DNA of 64,000 bases. Origin: Euryodendron excelsum (Eukaryota > Streptophyta > Magnoliopsida > Ericales > Pentaphylacaceae). Under the pieces are notes generated by a model. The model was not told where the DNA came from. It made no database searches and saw nothing but the letters and a program-made list of their open reading frames with translations. Below, piece by piece: positions 24,330 through 36,300 of this stretch (the first letter of the stretch is position 1; the number at the start of each line of letters is the position of its first letter). Location: positions 1,749,501 through 1,813,500 of the forward strand of contig CM065396.1 of the NCBI GenBank assembly GCA_033060915.1. The letters are read 5' to 3'. The translations under genes and the position numbers were made by a program.

Positions 24330-25977
24330 GACACAAGATTGACCTAGCGCCTGTTGTAGTGGCGCAAAGGTAATTTTCCTTCTGGCGCTATATGGCGCCA
24401 GGCCAATCTTTGGCTTGCAGTGGTGCCAGCCACTTAGGAAATGTCTTAGGTCGGCAAGAAATGTATCTTTCAACCATTGATATGCAAGGCAAAAGATTTG
24501 GGCACCTGTATTAGTGACTACCATGCAATTTTTGGCATGGCTCCACTAGAAGTGACTCTGGAAGGTCCAACAATGTTTCAGGAGGCCAAGAATAGTCTAG
24601 AAGGCCAGAAATGGGTAGAAACTCTTGAAGTAGTGTCCCAGGGGTAACAGACTTGAAAAATAATGTCGAGATAGTCGATCGAGCTATTAGGGTCAAAACG
24701 GTCAACTAGACCAAAAAACCACCGGAATGGACTTGGAAATGACTCATGAGAGGACTTAAAGGTTAGAAACACTACCTAGAATGTTCTGGAAGGTTTCTGG
24801 TTTGATACCTAAAGCCAGTGTGGTTGAAAAACGTGATCGGCCTACTAGGGGCAAAACAATCATTTTGTCTAGGCTTACCTGAATGGACTCAGAATGTTCT
24901 GAAAGGGTGCTACAAGATTGAGAATACCACTAGAAGCATCCTCGAAAGTAACCGGTTTGATACCCAAAGTCGGTGTGGTTCTCGGAGGTGCCCAGATGCT
25001 TGGGAGCAAAACTGTTATTTTGACTGGATGATCCGGGAATTGGTCCAGAACTGACTAGAAGGCACTTGAACATGTCGAATCATCTTTGGAACGATCTTGG
25101 AAAGATGGACTTACCATTCTCAAGAGTTAGGTACATTCTTCAAAAACGTGTCGAAAAAGGCCCAATGGGGCAATTTGGTTATTTTTCACTAGAGTAAGCT
25201 TGCAGGCACTGGTGTTGACCCTGGTTTTGAGTGTTTTTGCCACTCTGACAGTTTGCCACGAGTTGGTTTCCAAAGGTAGCTCGTCCTTTGGTAAACATGT
25301 CAGGGCCAAGAGGTGAGTTCGGTCCTGTGACAAAGGGGTTTTTTTTGGCAATTCTCCATCTCGACCTGTTTGCGAGTATTTTTGCCACTCTGACGGTTGC
25401 AATGTTTGCAAGTGTTTCCAACACTCTGATGGTGCACGTTCATTCCGGAGACTACCTGATCTCGAAAAGCTGCTATATGGACTTATTGTTTGAGGAATTA
25501 ACTTTTTTGAAAGACATGCCAAATAATAGACTTTCTTCATTGGTAGGCTAGCAGGCGCCAACAATGGACTGTTCTACCATCTCGGGGACTTAGATCCATC
25601 CCGATCGATGGGTTTGTAGAGACTTACCGTTTCGAAGAGTTTTCTCAAAAAAACATGCCGGATTAAATGGTTTTACCACCTGAGGGATCAACTTTCTCGA
25701 AAGGCATACTGGATTTGATCTGGATTGGAATTGGATTTGAAATTGGATTTGAGATTGAAATGGGGACTTACTGTCTCTAGGAAGATGTGCCAATTGGAAT
25801 AGGACCAAGCAATACCACAACGGCATTTTGGTTATTTTGCCTTTATTGGGCTTGCGAAGCACTTAATTGATTGGATTGAGTTTGGAAAATTGATTTGGAC
25901 TTGAATATATCTATGCTGGTTTAATGTGAGTCTGGTCAAACCAGAGGTTGCCGAGCGGGCAAAATAGGTTGCTTACA

Positions 25978-25995
25978 GCTACCCCTCTTTTTCTA
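25978..25995 (-). promoter_or_regulatory. Polypurine tract of the minus-strand element
   Basis: In element sense AGAAAAAGAGGGGTAGC lies directly before the 3' LTR start TGTAAGC. This is the expected plus-strand primer. Confidence 0.8.
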
Positions 25996-26707
25996 TCTTT
26001 GCTTGTTGAAGATAGAAAATGATAAAATAAGAGTCCCATGTTGACCGCGAGGTGATCATAGGGATGGAATTTGGAAATTTTTGAAAACTGGAGTAGTTAG
26101 AATAATGAATTTTGAATTTGAAAATTGGATTGTCTTATTTTTGAAATTTGAAATTTTAAAAACTTGATTTTGAAATTGAAATTGATTGTTTGAATGGATT
26201 TTGAAATGGATTGATTTGAATTTTTATTAGAAGTATTTGGAAAACCTTTGATACTTGGAACGAAACTTTTGAGAAAAAATTGAAAACCTTGGATTTTGAA
26301 ATAGGCTTTTTGAAGGTAAAGAAGTGAAAGCTTGAACACCAGAAAAATTTGAAAATGGGGCTTTTGAAGGAAAACGATTAGGAAAGTTGTGAAATGTTTT
26401 TTGAGGAAGAAAGTTTGAAAACTTTTGAAACATTTTTTTTAGAACAAAGCCTTTGAAGGATAAAGTGCAAGAAACCCGAAAAATGTTTTTAAGGATAAAC
26501 TTTTTGAAAATTTTTTGGAAAATCGGGGAATGATTTTGAAATGAAACCCCTTTTTTTTTCTTTTTTGGAAGGAAGAAGTTAGAAAAGACTATAATGGTAT
26601 TTTTGAAATCAAACGTTTTGAAGGAAAAAGTTAGAAAAACTTAGAAGGTATTTGTAAAATAAAACATTTTGAAGGAAAAAGTTAGGGAAACCTAAAAGTT
26701 ACTTTTG

Positions 26708-26882
26708 AAATAAAATCTTTTTGAAAGAAAAGGATATAAAACCTTTGAGAGTGGGGCCTTGTTGACAGAGAAGACCCCGAGAAACTAGGACGAAATTTTT
26801 TAAATGAAAAAAGAGTTGGAAATTTTGAAATAAAATCTTTTTGAAGGAAAAAGAGGTAAAACATTTAAGTGTGGGGCCTTTT

Positions 26883-26963
<81 letters not shown>

Positions 26964-27250
26964 ATGGCAGAGAAGGCCCTGAGAAACTCGGGAAAAGTTT
27001 TTTGAAGTAAAGAAAGAGTTGAAAATTTTAAAAAGAAATCTTTTTGAAAGAAAAAGAGGAAACACCTTTGAATGTGGGGCCTTTTTAGCACAGAAGGCCC
27101 CAAGAAACTCAGGAAAGTTTTTTGAAGTAAAGAAAGAGTTGAAATTTTTGAAAAAAAATCCTTTTGAAGGAAAAATAGATAAAACCTTTGAATGTGGGGT
27201 CTTTTTGACAGAGAAGGCCCCGAGAAACTCAAGAAGAAAATTTTTGAAAA
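26708..27250 (-). repeat. About 120-bp tandem repeat, four units
   Basis: Units start near 26708, 26827, 27029 and 27149. Each contains AAATCTTTTTGAAGGAAAAA, GTGTGGGGCCTTTTT, CAGAGAAGGCCCCGAGAAAC and GTAAAGAAAGAGTTGAAA blocks. The second unit is expanded by an 80-nt C run. The repeats sit just upstream (element sense) of the polypurine tract. Tandem repeats are known there in Tat/Ogre elements. Confidence 0.85.
26884..26963. repeat. Poly(C) tract, 80 nt
   Basis: 80 uninterrupted C on the + strand (G in element sense) between GGGGCCTTTTT and ATGGCAGAGAAGG. The glycine or proline runs read through it are not proteins. Confidence 0.95.
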
Positions 27251-27769
27251 CTTTTAGAGGGGAAAATTTGAAAAATCTTGAAATACATTTTTATAAAACT
27301 TTTTGTGGAAAAAGTTTGACAAAAATTTTTGAAGGAAAAGTTCAAAAATCCCTGGATGAAAACTTCTTTAGAGCTTGAATAAGGCCTATTGAAGGAAAAC
27401 TTCAGAAAGCCTTGGAATTGATTTTAAATCGAGTTTCTTGAAGATAGAATTTAGAAAAGCTTGGAATTCATAGATGTATTGTAAGGAAGAGTTTGGAGGA
27501 TTGAAAATCTTTGGAGGATTGACTTTGAATAAGAATTTTTAGAAAACCTAGAAACTTTATTGGAATAGAAATTTTTTAAAGAAGAAACTTAGAAAAGTTT
27601 TGAAATGGACTTTGATTGGAAATTTTTTATTTTGAGAATGAACTCTAAATTTTGATTTCGAAATAACTTTGAAAAGGGGAGGTCAAAGGACCTAGAAATT
27701 GATTTTTGAGACAAACCTTTAGAAGAAAAGAAAAAGTTTAGAAACTATTTTAATTTGAAACTTGGATAA

Positions 27770-28010
27770 AATGTGTAGAAAATTCGTTTTGACTTAAAAC
27801 TTGTGAATACTTGAAGGCAAAATATTTAGTAAACTCATTTTGACTTGAAACTTGAACTTTTTAAGACAAAATGTATAGAAAATTCATTTTGAATTAAACC
27901 TTCAATTTTTTTTAACACAAAATGAGTAAGAAATTCATTTTGACTAGAAACTTAAATTTTTTTGAAAAAAAAAAATGTGTAGAAAATTCATTTTGACTTA
28001 AGATTTAAAA
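27770..28010 (-). repeat. About 45-60-bp imperfect repeats
   Basis: At least five units of AAAATGTGTAGAAAATTCA plus TTTTGACTTGAAACTT. The reverse complement of the same unit is amplified at 53810-54340 in the + element. Confidence 0.8.
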
Positions 28011-28549
28011 TCTTTTGAAAGGGGAAGGTTTAGAAAAATCAATTGAAATTGAAAGTTAAAACTTTTTGAAGAGACAGTGTAGAAAATTCATTTCAAGTTA
28101 GAGCTCGAGATTCTTTTCTTCCCTTTTTTTCCTTCTTTTTTTCTTTCTTTCCTTTTTTTTTTTTTTTGTGCATCTTCTTTTTTCTGTCTTCTCTCTCTCC
28201 TTTTTTTGTCCCCATTTTTTTCCTTTCATATTCTTTGGGTTGATGAGTTCTTACATTTTTCCTTTTCTTCTGCCTTACCTTCGAGATGAGTGACGCAGGA
28301 GAGGTCGCCTTGCTAACTGGCTGATGTAGGAGACAATGATCTACGTTGGGGGCAATAACGAGATCTACTTCGGTTGAGTAGAGGACTAGCGCTACTGATG
28401 AGGAGAGGGTGGCCTCGCTAAGGCTACTATAGAAGTTGCCTCAGATGAAGCTGTTGGAGATGTTGAGACTGCCCCTTTTCGGAGTAGATGCTAAGGTTGA
28501 GGTTGATGTAGCTTTTTGAGAAGGCCTTATGGTCGATGTCTGGCATTCT

Positions 28550-28920
28550 ATTTGGTGGAATAATACTCTTCTAGGGGGAATTAATGCTCTGTCTAGCGGA
28601 ATGATACTATTCAGGGGAAATCAAAGGTCGATGTCTTAAAACTGCTACTTCTTGAACCAACATTCCGTCTTGTAGAATGATGCTCTTCTAAGGAAGCCCA
28701 AGGTTGATGTCTTGAAAATACTACTTCTTGAACCGACACTTCGTCTTGTGGAACCATGCTCCTTTTTGGGAAAGTCCAAGATTAACCTCTTGAAACTGCT
28801 ACTTCTTGAACCAACACTCTATCTTGCAGAACGAAGCTCCTTTGGGTAAGTCTAAGGTTGTTGTCTTGAAACTTCTTGAACTGGCACTTTGTTTGATAGA
28901 ACAATACTCGAAAGGTTGAT
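28550..28920 (-). repeat. About 77-bp tandem repeat, four to five units
   Basis: Units carry GTTGATGTCTTGAAA, CTACTTCTTGAACC, CACTCCGTCTTGTAGAA and TGCTCTTCTA, with period near 77 (about 28632, 28709, 28787 and 28862). One to two inverted units lie at 54785-54890 in the + element. Confidence 0.8.
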
Positions 28921-31349
28921 TGGGGAGGTCGATAGTGGGTCATTGCCCCTTTCTCTATTTCTTGTGCTATGGAAGTCTGAGCTTACTTGGTCACAGGGTA
29001 GCTTTAGCTTCTTTTTGTGCTTTACCTCGTTCCTTGTTTCCTTGTTGAGAGAGAGAAAGATATAGAGTTAGTTTTTGTACAAAAACAGTTTACTTATGCC
29101 AATTCTAAAAATGTACAGGTAAATGGGTGAATGCATGTTATACTTTTCAATGAATGCACATATGGGAATGGAATTGAATGCATATCATACTTTTTGATGA
29201 ATGTATATACAAAAATAGAATTGAATGCATGTCTTATTTTTTTTATGAATGCATGAATAGATACAAACTATATAGGAATTTAATGGATGTACAAGTTATA
29301 CATGTCATGGATGCATTAGTACTACATATATATAGGTTATTTACAAATAATGTCCCAACATTGCCCGGGGGCCCATACTCTCAGGATTCTATTTTCCTTC
29401 CAGGATGTTGCCCCATTTGATTTTGTCCCATTCTCATCGGGGTGTGATAGTATTTGCCCCCATTCTCTAGGAATCTTGACCTTTCGGTTTGCCATTTGCT
29501 ATCTTATCCTACTTTCTATAGGGTTACTGTTTGAGGTTTTTCTGACCTCACTTGATTTTCTCTCTTAGATTTCCAAAGTGCCACCGTGGCTTGAGCGACA
29601 ACTCGCCTGCCCTTTGCAAAGCGATAAACAGATTGGCCCTAAATCTGGGAAAACTTCTTTTAGGATCGTAGTGCAAGCTAGGTTTAGGGGTTGTAAGAAA
29701 CGAAGGGATATTTAGGCTCAAGGATTTTATTTTAGTGGGTTGCTTAAACCAAAACTATCTGAGCATACTTTGGAGCATGAGATTGCCCTTGTATTCCTCC
29801 CCGGTTCTCCTTTCTCATCCTACTTGTCTTGGTATTGTTCAGGCTTATTTATACTATACAATTTTCTTTGATCAGAGAGGACTTTAATTCGGACTATAAC
29901 ATAGGCTAGGTTAAGGAGTTTATGAATGAAAGGGTATAAAGGCTCAAACATTACCACTCATGGGATTTTGAAAGACCAATGATCACCTTTGGCAATTTAA
30001 CTTATATTCCCTACTTTCTTCTTTCTTTCCAACTCCTTTTGTTCTACTAGACAGTTCTCTGCCTTCTAATTAGGATTAGAAATTTGTTCTTAAGTTGACT
30101 TTTAGAGATGCCAACTTTTTCATTTATATTTTTGGATAACAGTATCTTCTTTTAAAGATCACCACAAACACAATATCCTCTTTACTAGAGACGCCTTTGA
30201 CGCCATAACTTCTTGAAAATCACCACTTTCATTGTTTCTCATTAGCTCCTACTCATGGCTTTTGCCTTAACCCAATACGAAAGGTGATCATCTGGTTGGT
30301 TTTCTTAAGAAAGGTAACTGGCTCAAGTGGGCTTTGCAAAGGATTTTCCATGTGTATGGTAGTAGAATCGAGGGCCACTCATCATTTCAAATTGAATTGC
30401 TTAGTCCATAAAGCCTTTGTACAAAATTTAGACAATATTCCTAGAGATGGTGTGTTTCTGCCAGTGAACCCCTACATATGTTATCAAATCAACTACTCTG
30501 TGCTTACCCTAATGTGGGGTATGGTTCTTGGTTTGGGAATATCTTAATAGAAATCACTTACGGCTCTAGTGAGCTGAGCAAAAGGTAGTGTTTATTCCTT
30601 ATTGGATAAATAGAACAATAGCTTCTCATCATTTTGAGGAGGCTGCCCATCGCTTAGCCAGGATATCATTCAAGTGTCGCATCTTCAATAAAATTCACAC
30701 TTCTTTGTTAAAACTGTCTTCCTCCTATCTCTCACTCTCTTTTTGTCTCTTGAACGTTTTAATCCCCTTTGAATGGGTTGCCCATGCTATCCCATCCTTC
30801 AAGTTGAGTCATTACAAAATGAAGAAGAATCCCTAAAAGTAATAATCATCCATAAGAGTATGAGACAAAGGGGATAAACTGAACTACTTCTTTTTCGTTT
30901 CAAATTATGATTGCATGGCATGCAATGTTCATTTAAATAAGATATACAAGAAATAGAAAGATATATAGAAAATGAGAGAATTTTATGGAAACATCCCTTT
31001 TCTTGTCAGCCTTTTCGTCAGAACCTTTAATAGGGTTTTGGGACTATGCCAACCTCCTTAATGCTTCATTCGTCGGATGTACTAACGGAGGGCGAATTGA
31101 CAGATCTTTTACAACATTTGGCATGCATTTGGAAGTTAAAGGATTCTGTTGTGGCAATGCAAGGGTCCAACAAGACTTTACAAATGGTGAAGTCCTCTTC
31201 TACATGGATGGTGATTGTTGCGACATGGCATGGAGGTAGTTGCTTAGAGATAATGTCTTGTTGATGGATGGTTAGTTCTTTTTACTCCTGTAGGGTCGGC
31301 CTTTTCCAATAACTGGGCTTATCCTTGCATGAATTTGAATTGGATGGGA

Positions 31350-32620
31350 TGCTAGAGGGGTTGCATGAGCTCAATTATGCTTTTCGACCTAAAAAAAGGA
31401 AAAGAAAAACAAAACACCTTAGCATGTAGAGTTGGAAGTTTTATGGATGCATGTCCTATGGAGGTCCCTTCTTTGAGGGTTTTGCCCCTATATGCAATAC
31501 AATATCTCTTCGTCATGGGGCGGTTGATGTTTCTTTGTTTGAGAAATCTCGCCTCCATGAACGGAGATGGATTTAGGCCCCTCTCAAGACATGGTTCTAT
31601 GCATGCCATGAATCCTTAGGGTTGAAAAACCCTTGGGAGTTTTGGTAGGTTTGATTAACATGAGATTGGATCACTCCTTTTTCTCTACGGTTGATTAAAT
31701 GCATGATAATGCAACGACTTCAATTTTTTGTAACTCTTGTCTTGGAATAGATATAGATGCATGAGCATAATGAAAATGAAAATATGAGTATCAAGATAAT
31801 AGTAAATGAAAGGTTTAGAAGACCCATTTCTTGTGTTGCTTCTGCCTTTGGTCCTCTTGGTAATTGGAGAGGAAGAGGGGAGGATAGAAGACAAAAAATA
31901 AAAGATAAGTTAGTGCTTTGATTTGAAAGTTTTTATGCAATGTATGTCATAGGGGTGCCCTTACTTTGAGAGGGAAACTAGACATGATGCATTTTGCTCA
32001 CTTTTTGAATATAGGAGTTTTGCTCCTATATGCGGATACTTTACCATTTGAGTGGGAACATACATTCAATCAGTTACCAAAAGCATAGGAGTACATTAAA
32101 CTTTGAGTTTAAAATACAAGAGAATCTAAAATACATTTTAGTAGGGGAAAGGGGACATTTTCTTTTGGGACTTCTACCTATCTACCTTTACATTTGAGAT
32201 CCTAAACTATTCTTGAGTCTTCAGATTCACCTTCTTTGAACTTAATGTTGAAGGGGTCATTGAGAGATCTTACTATTTGATTGCCCATTGTCTTCTTGGC
32301 AACCCTATCTCTGTGAGCATACAGGGATTAGGGCCCCTCTTTTGGAATGACTTGCAATGTATGTTATAAGTCCTTAAGGTTACATGGGAACCCTTAGAAT
32401 TTCAATAGGTTTGATGCAAGAGAGAGTGAACTTGGTGTCACTCTCTTTGGGTTGATCATATGTATGAACATGCAATGACTTGAGTTACTTTGAAACTCTA
32501 GTCTTGTCATGGAATATTGAATACATGAACATAGATGCATAGAATGGAGAGAGAGAGAGAGAGAATGCAATTGTAAAGTAGACATGGATGCATGAGTAGT
32601 TATACAGGCATTAAAACAAT
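31350..32620 (-). repeat. Diverged internal duplication in the 5' leader
   Basis: Blocks TTTGCCCCTATATGCAATAC (31481) and TTTTGCTCCTATATGCGGATAC (about 32017), and GGTTGATTAAATGCATGA (31690) and GGTTGATCATATGTATGA (32452), occur in the same order. This implies a tandem duplication of 0.5-0.75 kb with later indels. Confidence 0.5.
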
Positions 32621-33330
32621 AGGAACAAATAAGCTTAAAGGAAAGGAAAGTAAAGTGGTCGCCCTTTCCTCCATGGTTTTGAAATTGATATGCGTGTCTT
32701 AAATCTGGCAAAGGTTTGACTATGCATGGTGTCTACATGAGCATGAGGTTGTGGGTTTACTAATGCTTCCTAAGAAGGCTCAGTTCCCAGATCTTCAAAC
32801 CTAGGCCCACTCCCCGAGGTGGTGCCAATATCGATTGGTGATCCAAGCAGGGAAACCATCAAGAGTCCATAGGCAAAGAAACTGATACAAGATCTTGCCC
32901 ATAACCAATATACCCTTCTCCCTTCTAACTAGAAGAGACATTTCAAGTAAAGAATGCAACTATGCAAATGCTTGTGCACAATGCAGTGTGTGTGTGAAAT
33001 TTTAAAAAACAGAGCAAAGGATCCAACAACTCCCATCCATCATGTCCATTCCATACATTCATGACATATATGGCAGTTAATATAACATGAAATAAATTTG
33101 TGAACAAAGGTCCACCTACAAAAATAAAGATGCAAAAGTCAGTACTTGAATGATAAACTTAATGCAAAATTGAATAATTGAATGTAATTGAATGCAAGCA
33201 ATGACATGTTTTTGAAAATAGCTTTGGAAAGTTTGATTTTGGAAACTTTGAAGTGGATAAAATTGGACAGATTAATCAAAGACTCCAAATGGGTGAGGGT
33301 AAAGAAATAGGACAATAGCCTAACCCTCTA

Positions 33331-33352
33331 AGAGTCTCTAGTGGAATCGCCA
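33331..33352 (-). promoter_or_regulatory. Primer binding site of the minus-strand element
   Basis: In element sense TGGCGATTCCACTAGAGACT follows the LTR end TGACA after a GC spacer. The + element has TGGCAACTCCACTGGAGACA in the same place. TGGCGA(C/T)TCC sites are typical of Tat/Ogre elements, usually assigned to tRNA-Arg. The tRNA assignment is from memory. Confidence 0.75.
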
Positions 33353-33354
33353 GC

Positions 33355-36300
33355 TGTCATGGCCTAATTTTTTGAACCCGAAAAAGATAAGTGAAAAAAA
33401 CGCAGTGCTCTCTCGTTATAACTCATCCTCCTAGAAGGACGAGTGTGACTAGGTTTGAATTAAAAATTGATTTAAATAACGGCTTTTGGAAAAAGTTTGG
33501 ATTCGCCACCTAACTTGATTAAAGTGAGTTAGGTCACCTAAAACTAAGTGCAATCCGAATATTAAACTTATGGTTTTTGAAATGGTTTTGGAAAACTTTC
33601 TTAAGAAAGAGTTTTTAAGAAAATGGGTTCTTTGGCAACTTTCGGAAAGTTGAAGCCCTTTTTGAAAATAACTCCATTTTGGTCTTCGAAAACAATGATC
33701 TAGGTTCAGAGGTTGGTTACGTGTAAGGAAGACGCACTAAGCCATCACCCTACCCCGCTCTTGCTGTACCTACATGTCTATTCACCCTAGGTTAACTCAT
33801 TCGGAATCTTTGATTAATAAATGTCCAAAACTATCTACTTTGGAAAAGAACTATATGATGCATGATATGTAAGTGCAAGAAAAAGGTTTTGATTTTGGAG
33901 ACAGACTTGAAAGAAGGACTTGATTTGAAATTGGAAATGAGGTTCTAGAAATTGAAATTGGAGATTTGAAAATAAATTTTAGAATTAGAAACTTAAAATA
34001 GATTATGGAATTGGAAATTTCAAAAAGGTTGTGATTGTACCCATGAGGGTCGCCTACGTATCTCTTTGTGAGAATCAGGTTAGTCATAGTTCGGATAAGA
34101 ATCTAATTGAAAATAGACACCTTTAGGTTTGAAAAGTTTGATTTGAAAAGATTTGATTTAAAAAAGAGTTTAATTTGAAAAAGGATTTTGATTTGAACTT
34201 GGAATAGAAGATTAAGTCTTGATTTGAAATTGAACCTAGACTTAGAATTTAAACTTGGAAAATGGTTTGAACCTTGAAAGAAATCTTGGACTTGATTTTG
34301 AAAGATTAAGAGTTGAAAACATCTTTGACTTAGATTGGAGTTAAAAACCATCTTGGTTTAGAGAGGAATTTTAGAAAGGAGTTGAAGCTTCCTAACTTGG
34401 GATTAGGGTTGAACTAGGGTTTAGGCTTCCTAGGGTTTAGGTTACCTAAGTTTGGAACATGTAGTTGAATTGGAAAGGATTTGATTGAAATTTGAAAAAG
34501 TTCGATTTTAGAGAATTGGCTTTAGGAAAGGTTCGAATTAGGAAAGTGGGATTTAAAGAAGATTTGAAAAGATATTTGATTTGATTTAGAAAACACTTGA
34601 CATAACCACTTGATTTGAATGATTTAGAAAGTTAGATTTAAGAAAAACTAGATTTCAGAAATCTTTGAATTAGGAAAGTTTTGAAATAAGAAAGTTTCAT
34701 TTTAGGAAAGTTTTGAATTTGAAAAGATTTAAATTTTAGGAAGTTTAAATTTAGAAAGATGTGAACTTAGGAAAGTTTTGAATTAAGAAATATGTGAACT
34801 TAGGAAAGTTTTGAATTAAAAAAGATTTGATTCTTGTTTCCTAAGATAGAAGATTAGATTTTATTTCCAAAAGAGATTATTTGATTTCTAAAATTGGAGG
34901 ATTTGATCTAATTTCCTAGTTTGGGAGATTTGATCTAGTTTCCTAATTTGAAAGATTAGATTTAACATAGAATTGGAAAGGTTGAGTTTTGAAAATCTAG
35001 AATTTGAAAAGCTATGATTTTGATGGAAATGAGGTTTGGAAATCTAAGATTTGATGTAAAAGATAGTTTTTGGAAACCTTGATTTGAAGCAAATGTGGGG
35101 GTCATGTTTTTAGGAAAGAAAATTAGAGTTTCCTTACCATAGGATCTAAGGCTTCACTTGGACTTCAAGAAAAGAATTTTTGAAAACCTTTTGAATGCCT
35201 CACTTTCCTAAAACAATTCTAACCAAGAAGAAATTAGAACCATTCTAAGTTGGTAGTTTTGAAAACAACATGAATTTGAAATATGGACCAATATGATCCC
35301 ATTGAATATCACATTTTTCTAAAACTGTCCTAATCATGGAATGGCAAGAATCATCTTAAGATTCTAGTTTTATTGAAAAACAAGTTAGGGTTTACACCCA
35401 AAATATAGACCTTGATGGTCACAATGAATATAACACTTTCCTAAAGCAACCCTAACCATGGATTGGCTAGAATCACTTTAAGATTGTGATTTTGAAAACG
35501 AGTTTCGAGAAAGAGATTTTGAATGCACATTTAAAATAGAGTTCTGATGCAAGCTTTGAAAATAATCTTTGAAAACAATTTTGAATGGATCAATGATAGG
35601 CTATGCACAATGCAAGTAGGGTCGTGAACATACAATGTTGGCTTTATCACATAATCAGGGGATCGAATCCACATGGTCTAAGGTTGAATTAGAAGAAAAC
35701 CCTTGACACGGTCACTTTTAACCATCCTTCCTACACATGAATAAGGAAATTCCTTGTTTCAAGCATGCAAGAAAGGGTGGGGTAGAAGATAGGGTATTAA
35801 AATATAAGAAAACCCAAGTGGGTTAGGAGGAAGAAGAGAGAGGGGGGAAGTATGTAAACATAAAGAGAAATCCTAACTTATTTTCTTCTTGTTTTGCTTG
35901 CTTTATTTACTTTTCTTTGCTTGCTCTTTGAGAGCTTCCAATTTGCAACATTTTGAGCCTTCAATGGAAGCTTTGGAGGCTAATGTATGAGTTTATGGAG
36001 TGTCTATAGGTGTTAAGGTTAAGTGTATGGTGGCTAGGGTTTGGACAGACTAGAGAGGCTAGGGTTTTGGAGAGAGTTCGAGCTCTGTAATTCGAACAAC
36101 AGAGTTTCTAGACTGAGTTTGTGGACCCCTTTCACGCAGGGGGAGGCTCTATATTTATGGACACAAGACTGACCTAGAGCCTGTTGTAGTGGTGCCAAGG
36201 TAATTTTCCTTTTGGCACTTAGTGGCGCTAGCCACTTAGGAAATGTTTTAGGTCGGCAAAAACGTATATTTCGACCCTTGATACGTAAGGCAAAAGATTT

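Larger units (their letters stand above)
21478..25977 (-). repeat. 3' LTR of the 16.3-kb element
   Basis: It is 4.5 kb. In element sense it starts TGTAAGCAACC (25977) and ends near GGCACGATA (21478). It aligns along its length with 33355-37778. In a block near 21838-22005 versus 33713-33880 I count roughly 15 differences in about 165 bases by eye, so it is not a recent insertion. It lacks an extended copy of the CCCTAG minisatellite. Confidence 0.85.
25996..33330 (-). other. Internal region of the minus-strand element, no gene recognised
   Basis: About 7.3 kb with only short open frames. The frames around 31365-31619 and 30985-31264 lie on both strands and match no family I know. It matches the + strand outer element in places: 32394-32711 pairs with the leader at 41245-41511 (the conserved reading includes GKGDHFT), and about 30790-30900 pairs with 48440-48540. 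The gag stretch seen at 42160-43570 is missing here. The 3' half is built of tandem repeats, listed separately. Confidence 0.7.

Noticed and set aside
24818..25564. Overlapping ORFs on both strands inside the LTR
   Set aside because: They fall in the GC-richer U3 tandem modules. The frames are not preserved at 36840-37516, the partner LTR.
26699..27378. ORFs on both strands with a long Gly run
   Set aside because: They read through a poly(C) tract and a 120-bp DNA repeat. Both strands are open for the same compositional reason.
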